From: CAZHCA01 sp964530825
Lineage (GTDB): Bacteria; Bacteroidota; Bacteroidia; Chitinophagales; Saprospiraceae
Direction of reading: 5' to 3'
NCBI GenBank assembly: GCA_964530825.1
Contig: CAZHCA010000031.1
Coordinates: 1-52,933 of the forward strand
DNA: 52,933 nt
Each line of letters opens with the position of its first letter. Within the stretch, counting starts at the first letter, position 1. This document shows, piece by piece, positions 1 to 8,128 of the stretch. The notes under the pieces are model-generated. The model ran no database searches, was not told the origin of the DNA, and saw only the letters and a list, made by a program, of their open reading frames with translations. The position numbers were made by a program, and so were the translations under genes.

Positions 1-53
1 TAGGACGCAGGATTTTCATTCCTGAAACACGGGTTCGATTCCCGTACGGGCTG
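1..53 (+). tRNA. tRNA-Glu (anticodon TTC), 5' truncated by the window edge
   Basis: The window opens inside a tRNA. A 5-bp anticodon stem (CAGGA/TCCTG, 7-11 and 19-23) encloses the loop TTTTCAT, giving anticodon TTC (Glu). It is followed by a T-arm ACGGG-TTCGATT-CCCGT and the acceptor 3' strand ACGGGCT plus discriminator G at 53. CCA is not encoded (CCT follows). The D-arm and the 5' acceptor strand lie outside the window, so pairing of the acceptor stem cannot be checked. Confidence 0.9.
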
Positions 54-65
54 CCTTTCGTTCCA

Positions 66-99
66 GTCCCGTTGATCTGATCAACGGGATTTCTTTTTT
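66..99 (+). terminator. Rho-independent terminator after tRNA-Glu
   Basis: CCCGTTGATC and GATCAACGGG form a perfect inverted repeat (68-77 and 79-88), effectively a stem of about 8 bp with a short loop, followed by a T-rich run at 90-99. It ends the tRNA transcript and separates it from the gap promoter. Confidence 0.85.
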
Positions 100-143
100 A
101 TGTTACCCCAATGCTATTTATTCCCACACAGGAGGTCGAATGG

Positions 144-174
144 TTGGTGATAGACCTTCCGTCTATTATATTTG
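144..174 (+). promoter_or_regulatory. Bacteroidota-type promoter of gap-pgk
   Basis: TTG at 144-146 and TATATTTG at 167-174 are separated by 20 bp. This matches the TTG-N19-21-TAnnTTTG consensus read by the Bacteroidota primary sigma factor. Transcription would begin near 181, leaving a leader of about 40 nt before the ATG at 221. Confidence 0.75.
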
Positions 175-220
175 GACTACATTATTGCTATTTTTTTAAC
201 AATCAAAAAGCATTTGACCC

Positions 221-1219
221 ATGTCCAAACGAATTGCCATCAATGGATTCGGACGCATTGGTAGACTTACCCTCCGCAATCTGCTCCAAAAATCAGACGT
301 CGAAGTCGTGCACATCAATGACCTCACCGACAACCACACCCTGGCCCACCTGTTCAAGTATGATTCCGCCCACGGCATCTTCGACGGAACCGTTGAGGCT
401 ACCGACAACGAATTGATCATAAATGACCATAAGATAACAGCAACTGCCGAGCGTGACCCTTCCAAATTGCCCTGGAAAGATAGTAGAATCGATATGGTGC
501 TGGAATGCACCGGCATCTTCCGAGATAAGGCAAAAGCAGGTATGCACATCGATGCGGGCGCCAAAAAGGTGGTTCTCTCCGCCCCCGGAAAAGGAGACGG
601 CATCCAGACTATTGTACTGGGCGTCAACGAAAAGGAAATCGATGCCTCCAACCAGATCTTTTCCAATGCGTCCTGTACCACAAACTGCCTGGCGCCGGTC
701 GCCAAGATCCTCCATGAAAACTGGGGTATCCAGGTGGGTTCTATGACCACGATCCACGCCTACACTGCCGACCAGAACATTCAGGACGCGCCGCATAAAG
801 ACCTGCGCCGTGCACGGGCAGCGGCCTTCAACATTGTACCGACTTCTACCGGAGCTGCATCAGCCGTTGGTAAGGTGTATCCGGATGTCAAAGGCAAGCT
901 ATTCGCCATCGCCGTGCGGGTACCGGTCATTACTGGCTCCATGATCGAAGTCAATGTAATGGTGGATAAAACCGCCACCGTGAAAGAAATCAATGAGACT
1001 TTTAAAAAATACGCCGAGGGTGAAATGAAGGGTATCCTTGAGTACGCCACGGCGCCGCTCGTTTCTTCCGACATTGTGCGCAACCCCCACTCGTCCATTT
1101 TCGATTCGCAGATGACTTCCGTAAACGAAAATATGATCAAAGTCGTGAGCTGGTACGACAATGAGGCCGGCTATTCTGCCCGCCTGGCGGATCTTACCGC
1201 TCATCTGGCAGCGCTTTAA
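221..1219 (+). CDS. gap: Type I glyceraldehyde-3-phosphate dehydrogenase
   Basis: Cytosolic NAD-dependent enzyme that converts glyceraldehyde 3-phosphate to 1,3-bisphosphoglycerate in glycolysis. The 332-residue length is normal for the family. The N-terminal Rossmann motif INGFGRIGR lies at residues 7-15. The active-site motif SNASCTTNC puts the catalytic cysteine at residue 152, and the partner histidine is residue 179 in TTIHAYT. The C-terminal motif WYDNEAGYS is present. The ATG start gives the canonical N-terminus and sits about 40 nt behind a good promoter. pgk follows 68 bp downstream, so the two consecutive glycolytic steps are probably co-transcribed. Confidence 0.97.
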   Translation: MSKRIAINGFGRIGRLTLRNLLQKSDVEVVHINDLTDNHTLAHLFKYDSAHGIFDGTVEATDNELIINDHKITATAERDPSKLPWKDSRIDMVLECTGIFRDKAKAGMHIDAGAKKVVLSAPGKGDGIQTIVLGVNEKEIDASNQIFSNASCTTNCLAPVAKILHENWGIQVGSMTTIHAYTADQNIQDAPHKDLRRARAAAFNIVPTSTGAASAVGKVYPDVKGKLFAIAVRVPVITGSMIEVNVMVDKTATVKEINETFKKYAEGEMKGILEYATAPLVSSDIVRNPHSSIFDSQMTSVNENMIKVVSWYDNEAGYSARLADLTAHLAAL

Positions 1220-1287
1220 TTATTTCGTACAAGCTAAGCGGGCATGGCGACTTAGGGTTGCCGTACCCGCACCTAATCCATTCGACC

Positions 1288-2490
1288 ATGCAAATCCCAT
1301 TTAAGGACCAAAAAGCCTTGGTGCGCGTCGACTTTAACGTGCCCCTCGATAAGAACTACCACATCACAGACGATACGCGGATCCGCGCAGCCCTGCCTAC
1401 AATCAATCACATTCTCAACGACGGGGGTGCAGTCATTTTGATGTCCCACTTGGGTAGACCCCAGAAAAAACGCAAAGATGACGGTTCCATTGACGTCGAA
1501 AAATTTACACTACAACACGTGGTGGATCATTTGGCCGAACTACTTCATCGCCCCGTGCATTTCGCATCCGATACGGTGGGTGAAAAAGCCCAAAGTATGG
1601 CGGCAAATCTACAGAGCGGTGAAGTGCTGTTGCTGGAAAATACCCGCTTCGAAGCCGGGGAAGAAAAAGGCGATGAAACCATGGCTAGGCAACTAGCTGC
1701 TCTAGGCGATGTTTACGTCAATGACGCCTTTGGTTCGGCCCACCGCGCCCATGTATCTACTACCACGGTTGCGCAGTTCTTCCCAAAAGACCGTAAGACA
1801 TTCGGTTACTTGATGCAAAAAGAAATTGAAAACGCTGATAAGGTCCTAAACAACCCCGATCGCCCACTAACGGCAATCGTCGGAGGCGCAAAGGTATCGG
1901 ATAAAATCCTGCTGTTGGAAAAATTGATCGATTTCGCTAACGACCTACTGATCGGCGGCGGCATGGCTTACACCTTCCTCAAAGCCCAGGGGGGCCAGGT
2001 CGGTAAGTCCTTGGTAGAAGAGGATAAACTCGACCTCGCCAAAGACCTCCTGGAAAAAGCAAAGGCAAAAGGCGTTCATATTTACCTTCCGGAAGACTCA
2101 ATCATTGCCGACGATTTCGCTAACGAAGCCCAACACCGGCTGGCTAACAGTATGGAAATACCAGATGGCTGGATGGGACTGGACATCGGGGAAAAGGCCC
2201 GTACGGCTTTCTCGGATGTGATTAAAGCATCGAAGACCATCATGTGGAACGGACCGATGGGTGTATTCGAAATGGCCAATTTTGCCGTCGGGACCGTAAC
2301 CGTCGCCAAAGCCGTTGCCGAAGCCACCCAGAAGGGCGCTTTCTCGCTGGTTGGGGGCGGCGATTCAGTAGCTGCGGTAAACAAAAGTGGATTATCCGAC
2401 CAGATCAGCTTTGTGTCTACCGGCGGAGGGGCAATGCTGGAATATCTGGAAGGTAAAAAACTGCCGGGCATCAAAGCAATGAGTGAATAA
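1288..2490 (+). CDS. pgk: Phosphoglycerate kinase
   Basis: Transfers phosphate from 1,3-bisphosphoglycerate to ADP in glycolysis. The 400-residue product is a full-length two-domain kinase. Visible motifs in order: RVDFNVPLD near the N-terminus, SHLGRP in the basic patch, VNDAFGSAHRAH in the N-domain, GGAKVSDK, GGGMAYTF, MWNGPMGVFE and the C-terminal nucleotide-binding stretch GGGDSVAAV, then STGGGAMLEYLEGKKLPG. I chose the ATG at 1288. An in-frame TTG at 1258 would add ten residues not expected in the family. It follows gap on the same strand with no terminator between them. Confidence 0.97.
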   Translation: MQIPFKDQKALVRVDFNVPLDKNYHITDDTRIRAALPTINHILNDGGAVILMSHLGRPQKKRKDDGSIDVEKFTLQHVVDHLAELLHRPVHFASDTVGEKAQSMAANLQSGEVLLLENTRFEAGEEKGDETMARQLAALGDVYVNDAFGSAHRAHVSTTTVAQFFPKDRKTFGYLMQKEIENADKVLNNPDRPLTAIVGGAKVSDKILLLEKLIDFANDLLIGGGMAYTFLKAQGGQVGKSLVEEDKLDLAKDLLEKAKAKGVHIYLPEDSIIADDFANEAQHRLANSMEIPDGWMGLDIGEKARTAFSDVIKASKTIMWNGPMGVFEMANFAVGTVTVAKAVAEATQKGAFSLVGGGDSVAAVNKSGLSDQISFVSTGGGAMLEYLEGKKLPGIKAMSE

Positions 2491-2504
2491 TGGATGCTGG
2501 CGTA

Positions 2505-2556
2505 CAGCCGTTGGCGCCGGGGAGGAATCCTTCACACCGTGAGGCGCCGACAGCTG
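2505..2556 (+). terminator. Stem-loop at the 3' end of pgk (no U-tract)
   Basis: CAGC plus GTTGGCGCC (2505-2518) can pair with GGCGCCGAC plus GCTG (2543-2556) across one 1x1 mismatch. The single imperfect pair is a G-U wobble if transcribed from the plus strand but a C-A mismatch from the minus strand, so it probably belongs to the pgk transcript. No U-run follows, so intrinsic termination is uncertain. It could instead stabilise the 3' end between the convergent genes. Confidence 0.45.
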
Positions 2557-2564
2557 TTGGATCC

Positions 2565-3569
2565 TTAAAACCCCTCGATACCATTTACGGTCGTGTACTT
2601 AAAGCTAAGCTTTTGGTTGGGATGGATTCGTCTGAATGCAGACTGCGCCATAAGCGTAGCTTCGTGAAAGCCGCAGAGAATAAGTTTCAGCTTTCCGGGA
2701 TACGTGTTGATATCGCCGATAGCATAGATCCCCGGAACGTTGGTGCTATAGTCAAAGGTGTCGACTTCAATTGCATTTTTATCGATATGTAAACCCCAGT
2801 CTGCAATCGGACCCAATTTCGGGGAAAGGCCAAACAACGGAATGAAGTGGTCGGTAGGTTTTACCAACTCGCCGGCCTCTTTCTGCTTGATCACGACATC
2901 CGTCAGTTTGCCGTTACCTTGCAACCCTATAGCCTGTGCGTCTGTTAGCAAGGCTATCCTCCCGGCCTGAGCCAATTGGTATACCTTCTCCACCGAATCG
3001 GGCGCTCCTCGAAATTGTTTGCGGCGGTGAATGAGCGTAACCTCACTTGCTACATCCGCCAGATAGATGGTCCAGTCGAGGGCCGAATCGCCACCACCAG
3101 CAACTACGACCCGCTTGTCGCGATAGACCTCCGGGTCGCGGATAATGTATTCTACTCCCTTATCCTCGAAATGCTCCAGGTTTTTGAGCGGTGGTTTGCG
3201 TGGCTCGAAGCACCCCAGTCCACCAGCAATTGCAATAACCGGTGCTTGGATCTCCGTGCCTTGGTTGGTCCGTAACAGGAAGTTTCCGTTATCCAGTTGA
3301 TCAATAGTCTCAGCCCGCTCACCCAGCGTAAAGCCAGGCTTGAATGGCTCGATTTGCTCCATTAAGTTATCGACGAGCTCGCCAGCCAGGATAGACGGGT
3401 ACCCCGGAATATCGTAAATCGGTTTTTTCGGATATATTTCCGACAACTGCCCGCCGGGCTGAGGCAGCGCATCTACCAGATGGCAACGCAATTTCAATAA
3501 GCCGGCTTCGAACACAGCAAACAAGCCTACCGGCCCAGCTCCGATTATCAGGATATCTGTTTTAATCAT
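2565..3569 (-). CDS. Ferredoxin--NADP+ reductase, thioredoxin-reductase-like (FNR2 type)
   Basis: FAD- and NADPH-binding flavoprotein of the type found in Chlorobium and Bacillus (YumC), which moves electrons between NADPH and ferredoxin. The N-terminal FAD motif IIGAGPVGLFAVFEAG is followed by PGGQLSEIYPKKPIYDIPG. A second dinucleotide fold VVAGGGDSALDW and the HRRKQFRGAP segment bind NADPH, and the FAD-closing motif YAIGDI comes near the end. The CxxC redox pair of true thioredoxin reductases is absent and the C-terminal extension FKYTTVNG matches ferredoxin reductases, which decides the call. I chose the ATG at 3569, which has a purine-rich AGAAGAG just upstream, over a TTG at 3599. It lies downstream of the sulfite reduction genes and may supply their electrons (inference). 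Confidence 0.88.
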   Translation of the reverse strand: MIKTDILIIGAGPVGLFAVFEAGLLKLRCHLVDALPQPGGQLSEIYPKKPIYDIPGYPSILAGELVDNLMEQIEPFKPGFTLGERAETIDQLDNGNFLLRTNQGTEIQAPVIAIAGGLGCFEPRKPPLKNLEHFEDKGVEYIIRDPEVYRDKRVVVAGGGDSALDWTIYLADVASEVTLIHRRKQFRGAPDSVEKVYQLAQAGRIALLTDAQAIGLQGNGKLTDVVIKQKEAGELVKPTDHFIPLFGLSPKLGPIADWGLHIDKNAIEVDTFDYSTNVPGIYAIGDINTYPGKLKLILCGFHEATLMAQSAFRRIHPNQKLSFKYTTVNGIEGF

Positions 3570-3619
3570 CTCTTCTAATGCAAATTTAAGCACGCACAAT
3601 ACCTACAAATTGCAGGTTG

Positions 3620-3627
3620 CAAAGTTA
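3620..3627 (-). promoter_or_regulatory. Possible -7 element for the ferredoxin reductase gene
   Basis: The minus strand reads TAACTTTG, matching TAnnTTTG, about 50 bp before the ATG at 3569. The nearest TTG is 24 bp upstream, longer than the usual 19-21, so the promoter is uncertain. If real, the reductase can be expressed independently of the sulfite operon. Confidence 0.4.
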
Positions 3628-3672
3628 ACACTTATCTAAGCTTTTGGATGACAAGCCATTGTCTTATTTGTA

Positions 3673-4371
3673 TCACGAGGCATTGGTGTGCAGACCGCAT
3701 TCCGTCTTGGTGTGCCCTTTCCAGCGACCTTCTCGTCCTTTACCTTTTACAGTACAATGGGTACACCCTACCGAACCGTATCCCCGGGCCTCCAGTGGGT
3801 GACGGGGCAAATCGTAATACGACATATAGTACAGAAATTCCCCTTCATCGATATCAATAAGCGGGTGAAACTTCAAATTGTTTTGATCGGGTTCAAACAC
3901 CCGCAGTCCGGCCCGGTGGGGGGTCTGGTATCCCATGACACCCGACACCCAAACTTTGTGACGGGCGCGTAGCGGTTCCAGAGGTTTCACCTTGTTATAG
4001 TAACAGCAAAGATCCGGAGCCGCCTGCCACATTTTTTCATTGCGCGTCAGTTGGTGGTGTCCGGTTTCGGGATGGATTTCGGTCAAATGAATGCCGAAAT
4101 TATCCACCAATTGGTCGCGGTAGGCTAAAGTTTCCGGAAAAAGATAGCCGGTGTTAATAAAATAAACCTGCTGCCCGGGAGCGATCCGGTGAAGTAGATG
4201 GAGTAAAAAAACTGATTGCGTACCAAAAGAAGAGGTAATTAGTACATCGTCGGGCGAAAAGTAGGTATAGAGTGCACTCAAGCGCTCTTCAAAGGTCATT
4301 TCGGTAAAAACCTGGTTCAAAACTTCAGCCTGGGCTTCGAGGTGATTGGTTTTTCGTGCTTTCGTATTCAT
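3673..4371 (-). CDS. cysH: Assimilatory adenylyl-sulfate / phosphoadenylyl-sulfate reductase (Fe-S type)
   Basis: Reduces activated sulfate (APS or PAPS) to sulfite using thioredoxin or glutathione. From the ATG at 4371 it has 232 residues. The phosphate-binding region (TSSFGTQSVFLLHLLHR, about 47-62) is followed by Cys122-Cys123 and Cys203-x-x-Cys206, the CC...CxxC set that binds a [4Fe-4S] cluster and is typical of APS-using enzymes. The catalytic cysteine is Cys225 in ECGLH near the C-terminus. A GTG at 4386 overlapping the preceding stop codon (GTGA) is an alternative start. It is the last gene of the leader-controlled sulfite operon. Sulfate-activating genes (ATP sulfurylase) are not in the window. 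Confidence 0.92.
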   Translation of the reverse strand: MNTKARKTNHLEAQAEVLNQVFTEMTFEERLSALYTYFSPDDVLITSSFGTQSVFLLHLLHRIAPGQQVYFINTGYLFPETLAYRDQLVDNFGIHLTEIHPETGHHQLTRNEKMWQAAPDLCCYYNKVKPLEPLRARHKVWVSGVMGYQTPHRAGLRVFEPDQNNLKFHPLIDIDEGEFLYYMSYYDLPRHPLEARGYGSVGCTHCTVKGKGREGRWKGHTKTECGLHTNAS

Positions 4372-4382
4372 GTACGTTGGGT

Positions 4383-5009
4383 TCACTTATTCTGATTTTG
4401 GATAGTTTCGGAGGGAGCGCCGCCACGCTGCACCAATGACTCTGTTAGCTGATTGAGTTGTCGTACTTTATCTGTGAAATCTCCTTTGAGGCGATCGCGA
4501 ATGATTTTCAAGTTTAGCAAAAGGGCATTTGTTTCGGTCGGCAAAATTTCTTCCATCACCTGCCGGAAGCGTTTGGCAAAAGTGGGTGATTTGCCGTTGG
4601 TCGAAATCGCTACCTTAAGCTGACCGCGAGTCACGATGGAGCCCAGGTAGAAATCACATAGCTCGGGCGTATCAGCTACGTTGATGATTTTCCCAGCCGC
4701 TTTAGCCTGACGGTGCACCTCGTGGTTCAGCTCCCGGATATTGGTAGCAGCGATGATGAGATCATGCGACAACACATCAGTGGGCGCAAAGGGCCTTTGG
4801 TGCACCTGGATGTCGTAGGCTGGGCGGTGATCGATGATCTCCTGCACCTCGGGTGATACCCACGGTGCCACCACCGTAATGCGTGCGTTGGGGCTGCTCT
4901 TGAGCAGGAACGACAATTTTTCGTACCCTACCTCTCCGGCACCTACCACCAACAGGCGTAGCCGTTCGAGCTTGAAGAAGACGGGATATAGTAAATTCTG
5001 ATCTTCCAT
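4383..5009 (-). CDS. Precorrin-2 dehydrogenase / sirohydrochlorin ferrochelatase (Met8p / CysG N-domain type)
   Basis: Makes siroheme from precorrin-2: NAD-dependent dehydrogenation and, in bifunctional members, iron insertion. The 208-residue protein starts with the segment YPVFFKLERLRLLVVGAGEVGYEK, carrying the Rossmann glycine motif, and continues with TDVLSHDLIIAATN and VNVADTPELCDFYLGS. The SxxGKSPTFAKRFR stretch near residues 137-150 is the conserved dimer/active-site region of the family. In enterobacteria this domain is fused to the methyltransferase as CysG. Here the two are separate genes whose stop and start share one base (TAATG at 5007-5011), so they are translationally coupled. 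Siroheme is the cofactor of the sulfite reductase encoded upstream. Confidence 0.9.
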   Translation of the reverse strand: MEDQNLLYPVFFKLERLRLLVVGAGEVGYEKLSFLLKSSPNARITVVAPWVSPEVQEIIDHRPAYDIQVHQRPFAPTDVLSHDLIIAATNIRELNHEVHRQAKAAGKIINVADTPELCDFYLGSIVTRGQLKVAISTNGKSPTFAKRFRQVMEEILPTETNALLLNLKIIRDRLKGDFTDKVRQLNQLTESLVQRGGAPSETIQNQNK

Positions 5010-5782
5010 TAGCTAGTGGCTAAGATTTGAGAAAAAATGTGCTGGGTTGCCTGGCTTGGCGCCAGGCCAACAACCTCCCCGATCACAATGATGCCCGGAC
5101 CCTCCGGCGCCTCGGCCACTACGGCTTCGGCCAGGTCCCGGACTTTGCCCTTAATACACTGTTGCCCGGGCAGTGTTCCGTTGATGACTACCATCGCCGG
5201 ACAATCCGCTTTACCTACTTTGGCAAAAAGCCTGGTAATCTCCCGGATCTTCCGCATCCCCATCAGTACCACTACAGTTGCCGTCGAACGGGCAGCCAGC
5301 TGTACATCGTGGGCCAGCTCCCCGCTACTGGTCGTACCGGTCACGACCCAAAAGCCGTGGCTGATGCCGCGGCTGGTCAGCGGCACTTGGGCTGCCGTAG
5401 GTACGGCCAGAGCCGAGGAAATACCCGGCACCACCTCCACCTGTATATGGTGGCTCTCCAGGTAGGATTGCTCTTCGTAGCCGCGGCCGAAAACAAAGGG
5501 GTCGCCGCCTTTGAGCCTAACAACCTGACCGAATTTCTGCGCGTAGTATACTAGCATCTCCTGGATTTCTGATTGCGGTACGCGGTGCTTACCGGCCCGC
5601 TTGCCTACGAATACTCGAAGAGCATCAACGGGCGCATAGTCAAGTATACCCTCGCCAATCAGCGCGTCGAAGAGTACCACGCGGGCAGATTGCAAGACCT
5701 TAAGGGCGCGTAAGGTCAGCAGTTCCGGATCGCCGGGACCGGCACCGACCAGATACACGCGCGGTTGGGTGGAAGGTACCAT
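5009..5782 (-). CDS. cobA: Uroporphyrinogen-III C-methyltransferase (SUMT)
   Basis: S-adenosylmethionine-dependent enzyme that methylates uroporphyrinogen III at C2 and C7 to precorrin-2, the first dedicated step to siroheme. At 257 residues it is a standalone SUMT. The N-terminal signature VGAGPGDPELLTLRALKVL, the loop VRLKGGDPFVFGRG, the PGISSALAVPTAAQVPLTSRG segment and VVLMGM are all present. Only 2 bp separate it from the sulfite reductase gene, and it overlaps the precorrin-2 dehydrogenase by one base. This places cofactor synthesis and enzyme in one transcript. Confidence 0.95.
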   Translation of the reverse strand: MVPSTQPRVYLVGAGPGDPELLTLRALKVLQSARVVLFDALIGEGILDYAPVDALRVFVGKRAGKHRVPQSEIQEMLVYYAQKFGQVVRLKGGDPFVFGRGYEEQSYLESHHIQVEVVPGISSALAVPTAAQVPLTSRGISHGFWVVTGTTSSGELAHDVQLAARSTATVVVLMGMRKIREITRLFAKVGKADCPAMVVINGTLPGQQCIKGKVRDLAEAVVAEAPEGPGIIVIGEVVGLAPSQATQHIFSQILATS

Positions 5783-5784
5783 GT

Positions 5785-7941
5785 TTAGGCTTTGTAATAG
5801 TTTTCAATGACGAGCTTATCTTGACCTTCATGATTGGCTACCTGCCGGCGACGCACCTCCCGGGCCAGCTTCACGAATGCCGCCGCATCGGAATGGTAAT
5901 TGCGTGCAAAAGGCTGTTCGGGCGGAGTATGCTTCATGCGTAGCACATAATCGACAAAACCAGCGCCCAGAGCTAGTTCTTCCGTCTGGATAAAATGCGT
6001 ATCAAAGTCAGTCAGAATTCCCTTGTGGGTATTACAGGCTACGTCCTTGCTCAGCAGCAAGGCCTTGGCCGCGATAATCATCCCGGTGTAACTGTGATAG
6101 ATGGCAGCAGCAAAATCCTCTGCTTCCATGGCCTGATTGGCAGCTTCGATTTTCCCCTCGGCATCACCCAGTATGGTGCCCACCATATCGAGCACTACCC
6201 CGGCGCACTCCCCTACCCCAATCGATTGTTCGTACCGGTCGGTCTGGCCCCAATCGATCAACTCTTCCGGAGCTATTTCTTGGGTATGTGCAAGAGGTTT
6301 CAGGAATTGATAAAAATATTTTTTACCCTGCCGCAGTACGTAATCGTTATAGTATTCCTGTTCTGCGCCATGTTGATCAAAATCGTCCAGTAAGCTCCGT
6401 AAAACGTCGGGTATCCGCTTGGTCGGTACTTTTATTACCTTCTGCCCAATAAAGCCTTTACCGGTGGGGTCAACACCTCCGCCCAACACCACCTGCATAG
6501 CGGGTATAACCTGGTTATTCTGCTTGATGGAGCTGCCATGAAAACCAATGTTAGCTGCCATATGCTGACCGCAAGCATTCATGCAGCCACTGATTTTGAT
6601 TTTTAGATTTTGCTCGCTCAGCAGATCCGGGTATTCTTCTTGCACCAGTTTACTGAGCCGGGCAGCCAGCCCCGTGCTGTTGGTCACTCCCAACGCACAG
6701 GTATCCGTACCCGGACACGCAGTTACGTCGGCTGTAGAATCGAAACCCGGCTCTGCAAAACCAACGTCCTGCAAGGCCTGGTAGACATGGGGCAGGGACT
6801 CGGCCCGAATAAAACGAAGCAAAATCCCTTGGTTTACCGTAAAGCGAATATCGGGCGCCGCGTACCAGTCTACTAAATCCGCAATAAGCCGTGCTTGATC
6901 AGCGCTCACGTCGCCCAAGGGTACCCGTATCTGTACGGCATACCAGCCAGGTTGCTTTTGTGCTACTACGTTGGTCGATTTCCAGAGTGCAAAAGCTTCC
7001 GGGTCCAATTCAATGCGCTGGACGGGGCTGACCTCAGGGGGCAAAGTGACCCCGTCCTCCAGTGCTTCAATCGGATATTTCTGGTACGCCAGGGCCGGCC
7101 ATTCTTCATGAATCAATTCCAGGAAGCCGTCGAGTCCGAGCTTTTTTACCAAGAACTTCATCCGGGCCTTCATGCGCTTTTGGCGCTCACCGTAGCGGTC
7201 GAACACCCGGATTCCTGCTTCCATAAAGGGAATAATATCCTCGACCGACATAAACTCCTCAACGACTTGCCCGACCATTGAGACGGCGCCGAGCCCGCCG
7301 CCGACAATTACTTTGAAACCGCGCTCACCCGCGCGTAAGCGTGGGATAAAACCGAAATCATGAAAATAGGTGTATGCTGAATCACGCTCACTGGATGAGA
7401 AGGCAATTTTGACTTTCCGTCCCATATCCTGGCAGATTGGGTTGCGCAGGAAATAATCGAAAGTGGCATGCACATAAGGCGTTACATCAAACGGCTCCTC
7501 CGGATCTACGCCGGCCATTGCTGATGCGGTAATGTTGCGAACAGTATTGCCGCAGGCCTCCCGCGCAGTTAGCCCCGATTCACATAGGCCTTCCCAGATT
7601 GCCACGCTGTCCTGTAATTTTACATGGTGCATCTGAATATTCTGACGCGTAGTGATGTGCAGATTGCCATTGGTGTAAGTCTCGGACAGTTCGGCCATAC
7701 GCCTAAACTGGTCGGGCGTGACTTTTCCGTAGGGCAGTTTCGTGCGAAACATCTGCACCCCAGATTGACGCTGGCCGTAAACACCACGCGTGAGCCGGTA
7801 GTGTTTGAAGCGCTCTTCGTCTTCTTGCCCGGTCTGGAAACGCTGTATCCGGTCCCGCAGCTCTTCGATATCTGCTCGGTCGGCAAGGGGCAGATGGGAG
7901 TCGGTATCCACCTGGGCAGTTTGTTTAGTTGAAATGGACAT
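5785..7941 (-). CDS. Siroheme [4Fe-4S] sulfite (or nitrite) reductase with C-terminal HEPN-like domain
   Basis: Hemoprotein of the ferredoxin-dependent sulfite/nitrite reductase family. The 718-residue protein contains the two-fold repeated ferrodoxin-like and siroheme domains, including NGNLHITTRQNIQMH near 91-105 (substrate and siroheme arginines). The cluster ligands are Cys409, Cys415 (CPGTDTC) and Cys453, Cys457 (CMNAC). From about residue 590 to the end an all-helical segment (AAAIYHSYTGMIIAAKALLL...THKGI...F) resembles a HEPN domain, so the protein is about 130-150 residues longer than plain enzymes. Neighbours (APS reductase and siroheme synthesis) favour sulfite as substrate. Expression probably depends on the Cys-rich leader and terminator at 7963-8082. 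Confidence 0.9.
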   Translation of the reverse strand: MSISTKQTAQVDTDSHLPLADRADIEELRDRIQRFQTGQEDEERFKHYRLTRGVYGQRQSGVQMFRTKLPYGKVTPDQFRRMAELSETYTNGNLHITTRQNIQMHHVKLQDSVAIWEGLCESGLTAREACGNTVRNITASAMAGVDPEEPFDVTPYVHATFDYFLRNPICQDMGRKVKIAFSSSERDSAYTYFHDFGFIPRLRAGERGFKVIVGGGLGAVSMVGQVVEEFMSVEDIIPFMEAGIRVFDRYGERQKRMKARMKFLVKKLGLDGFLELIHEEWPALAYQKYPIEALEDGVTLPPEVSPVQRIELDPEAFALWKSTNVVAQKQPGWYAVQIRVPLGDVSADQARLIADLVDWYAAPDIRFTVNQGILLRFIRAESLPHVYQALQDVGFAEPGFDSTADVTACPGTDTCALGVTNSTGLAARLSKLVQEEYPDLLSEQNLKIKISGCMNACGQHMAANIGFHGSSIKQNNQVIPAMQVVLGGGVDPTGKGFIGQKVIKVPTKRIPDVLRSLLDDFDQHGAEQEYYNDYVLRQGKKYFYQFLKPLAHTQEIAPEELIDWGQTDRYEQSIGVGECAGVVLDMVGTILGDAEGKIEAANQAMEAEDFAAAIYHSYTGMIIAAKALLLSKDVACNTHKGILTDFDTHFIQTEELALGAGFVDYVLRMKHTPPEQPFARNYHSDAAAFVKLAREVRRRQVANHEGQDKLVIENYYKA

Positions 7942-7962
7942 AGTGAATCGGGTTTTCCAAAC

Positions 7963-8002
7963 AAAAAAATCCCTCCCGTCGCTCTGTTCCCGGGAAGGAT
8001 TT
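7963..8002 (-). terminator. Intrinsic terminator in the leader of the sulfite operon (attenuator)
   Basis: On the minus strand AAATCCTTCCCG (8002-7991) pairs with CGGGAGGGATTT (7978-7967) over 12 bp, with a 12-nt loop and a run of seven U (7969-7963) after it. The only imperfect pair is G-U in the minus-strand RNA but A-C in the plus-strand RNA, so the structure belongs to the operon transcript. It ends about 20 nt before the reductase ATG at 7941, in the right place to stop transcription before the first gene. Confidence 0.85.
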
Positions 8003-8025
8003 AATGTATGACACTAAGGACAATG

Positions 8026-8082
8026 CTATCCATCCACGGGAGAAACTGGCTGCGGGCAGCAACAACACGTACAACACATCAT
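8026..8082 (-). CDS. Cysteine-rich leader peptide of the sulfite assimilation operon
   Basis: An 18-codon reading frame encodes MMCCTCCCCPQPVSPVDG and ends with TAG at 8028-8026. Six of the seven codons 3-9 are Cys (TGT TGT ACG TGT TGT TGC TGC). It lies about 40 nt after a plausible promoter and 24 nt before the attenuator hairpin. By analogy with amino-acid leader peptides, low Cys-tRNA would stall ribosomes on the Cys run and prevent terminator formation, while ample cysteine would let the ribosome reach the stop codon. Cys-rich leader peptides upstream of sulfur genes have been reported in mycobacteria. The role here is inferred from position and composition only. Confidence 0.75.
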   Translation of the reverse strand: MMCCTCCCCPQPVSPVDG

Positions 8083-8128
8083 CGAAATCCAGTTATTTCC
8101 CATCATTGCATTCATAATTGATACACTG

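Noticed and set aside
1258..1287. Upstream TTG start for pgk
   Set aside because: It adds MPYPHLIHST, which does not fit the conserved PGK N-terminus. The ATG at 1288 is preferred.
8004..8122. SAM riboswitch upstream of the sulfur genes
   Set aside because: The leader is short and is occupied by the Cys-codon frame. I could not find the paired helices of known SAM aptamers. The attenuator explains the layout better.
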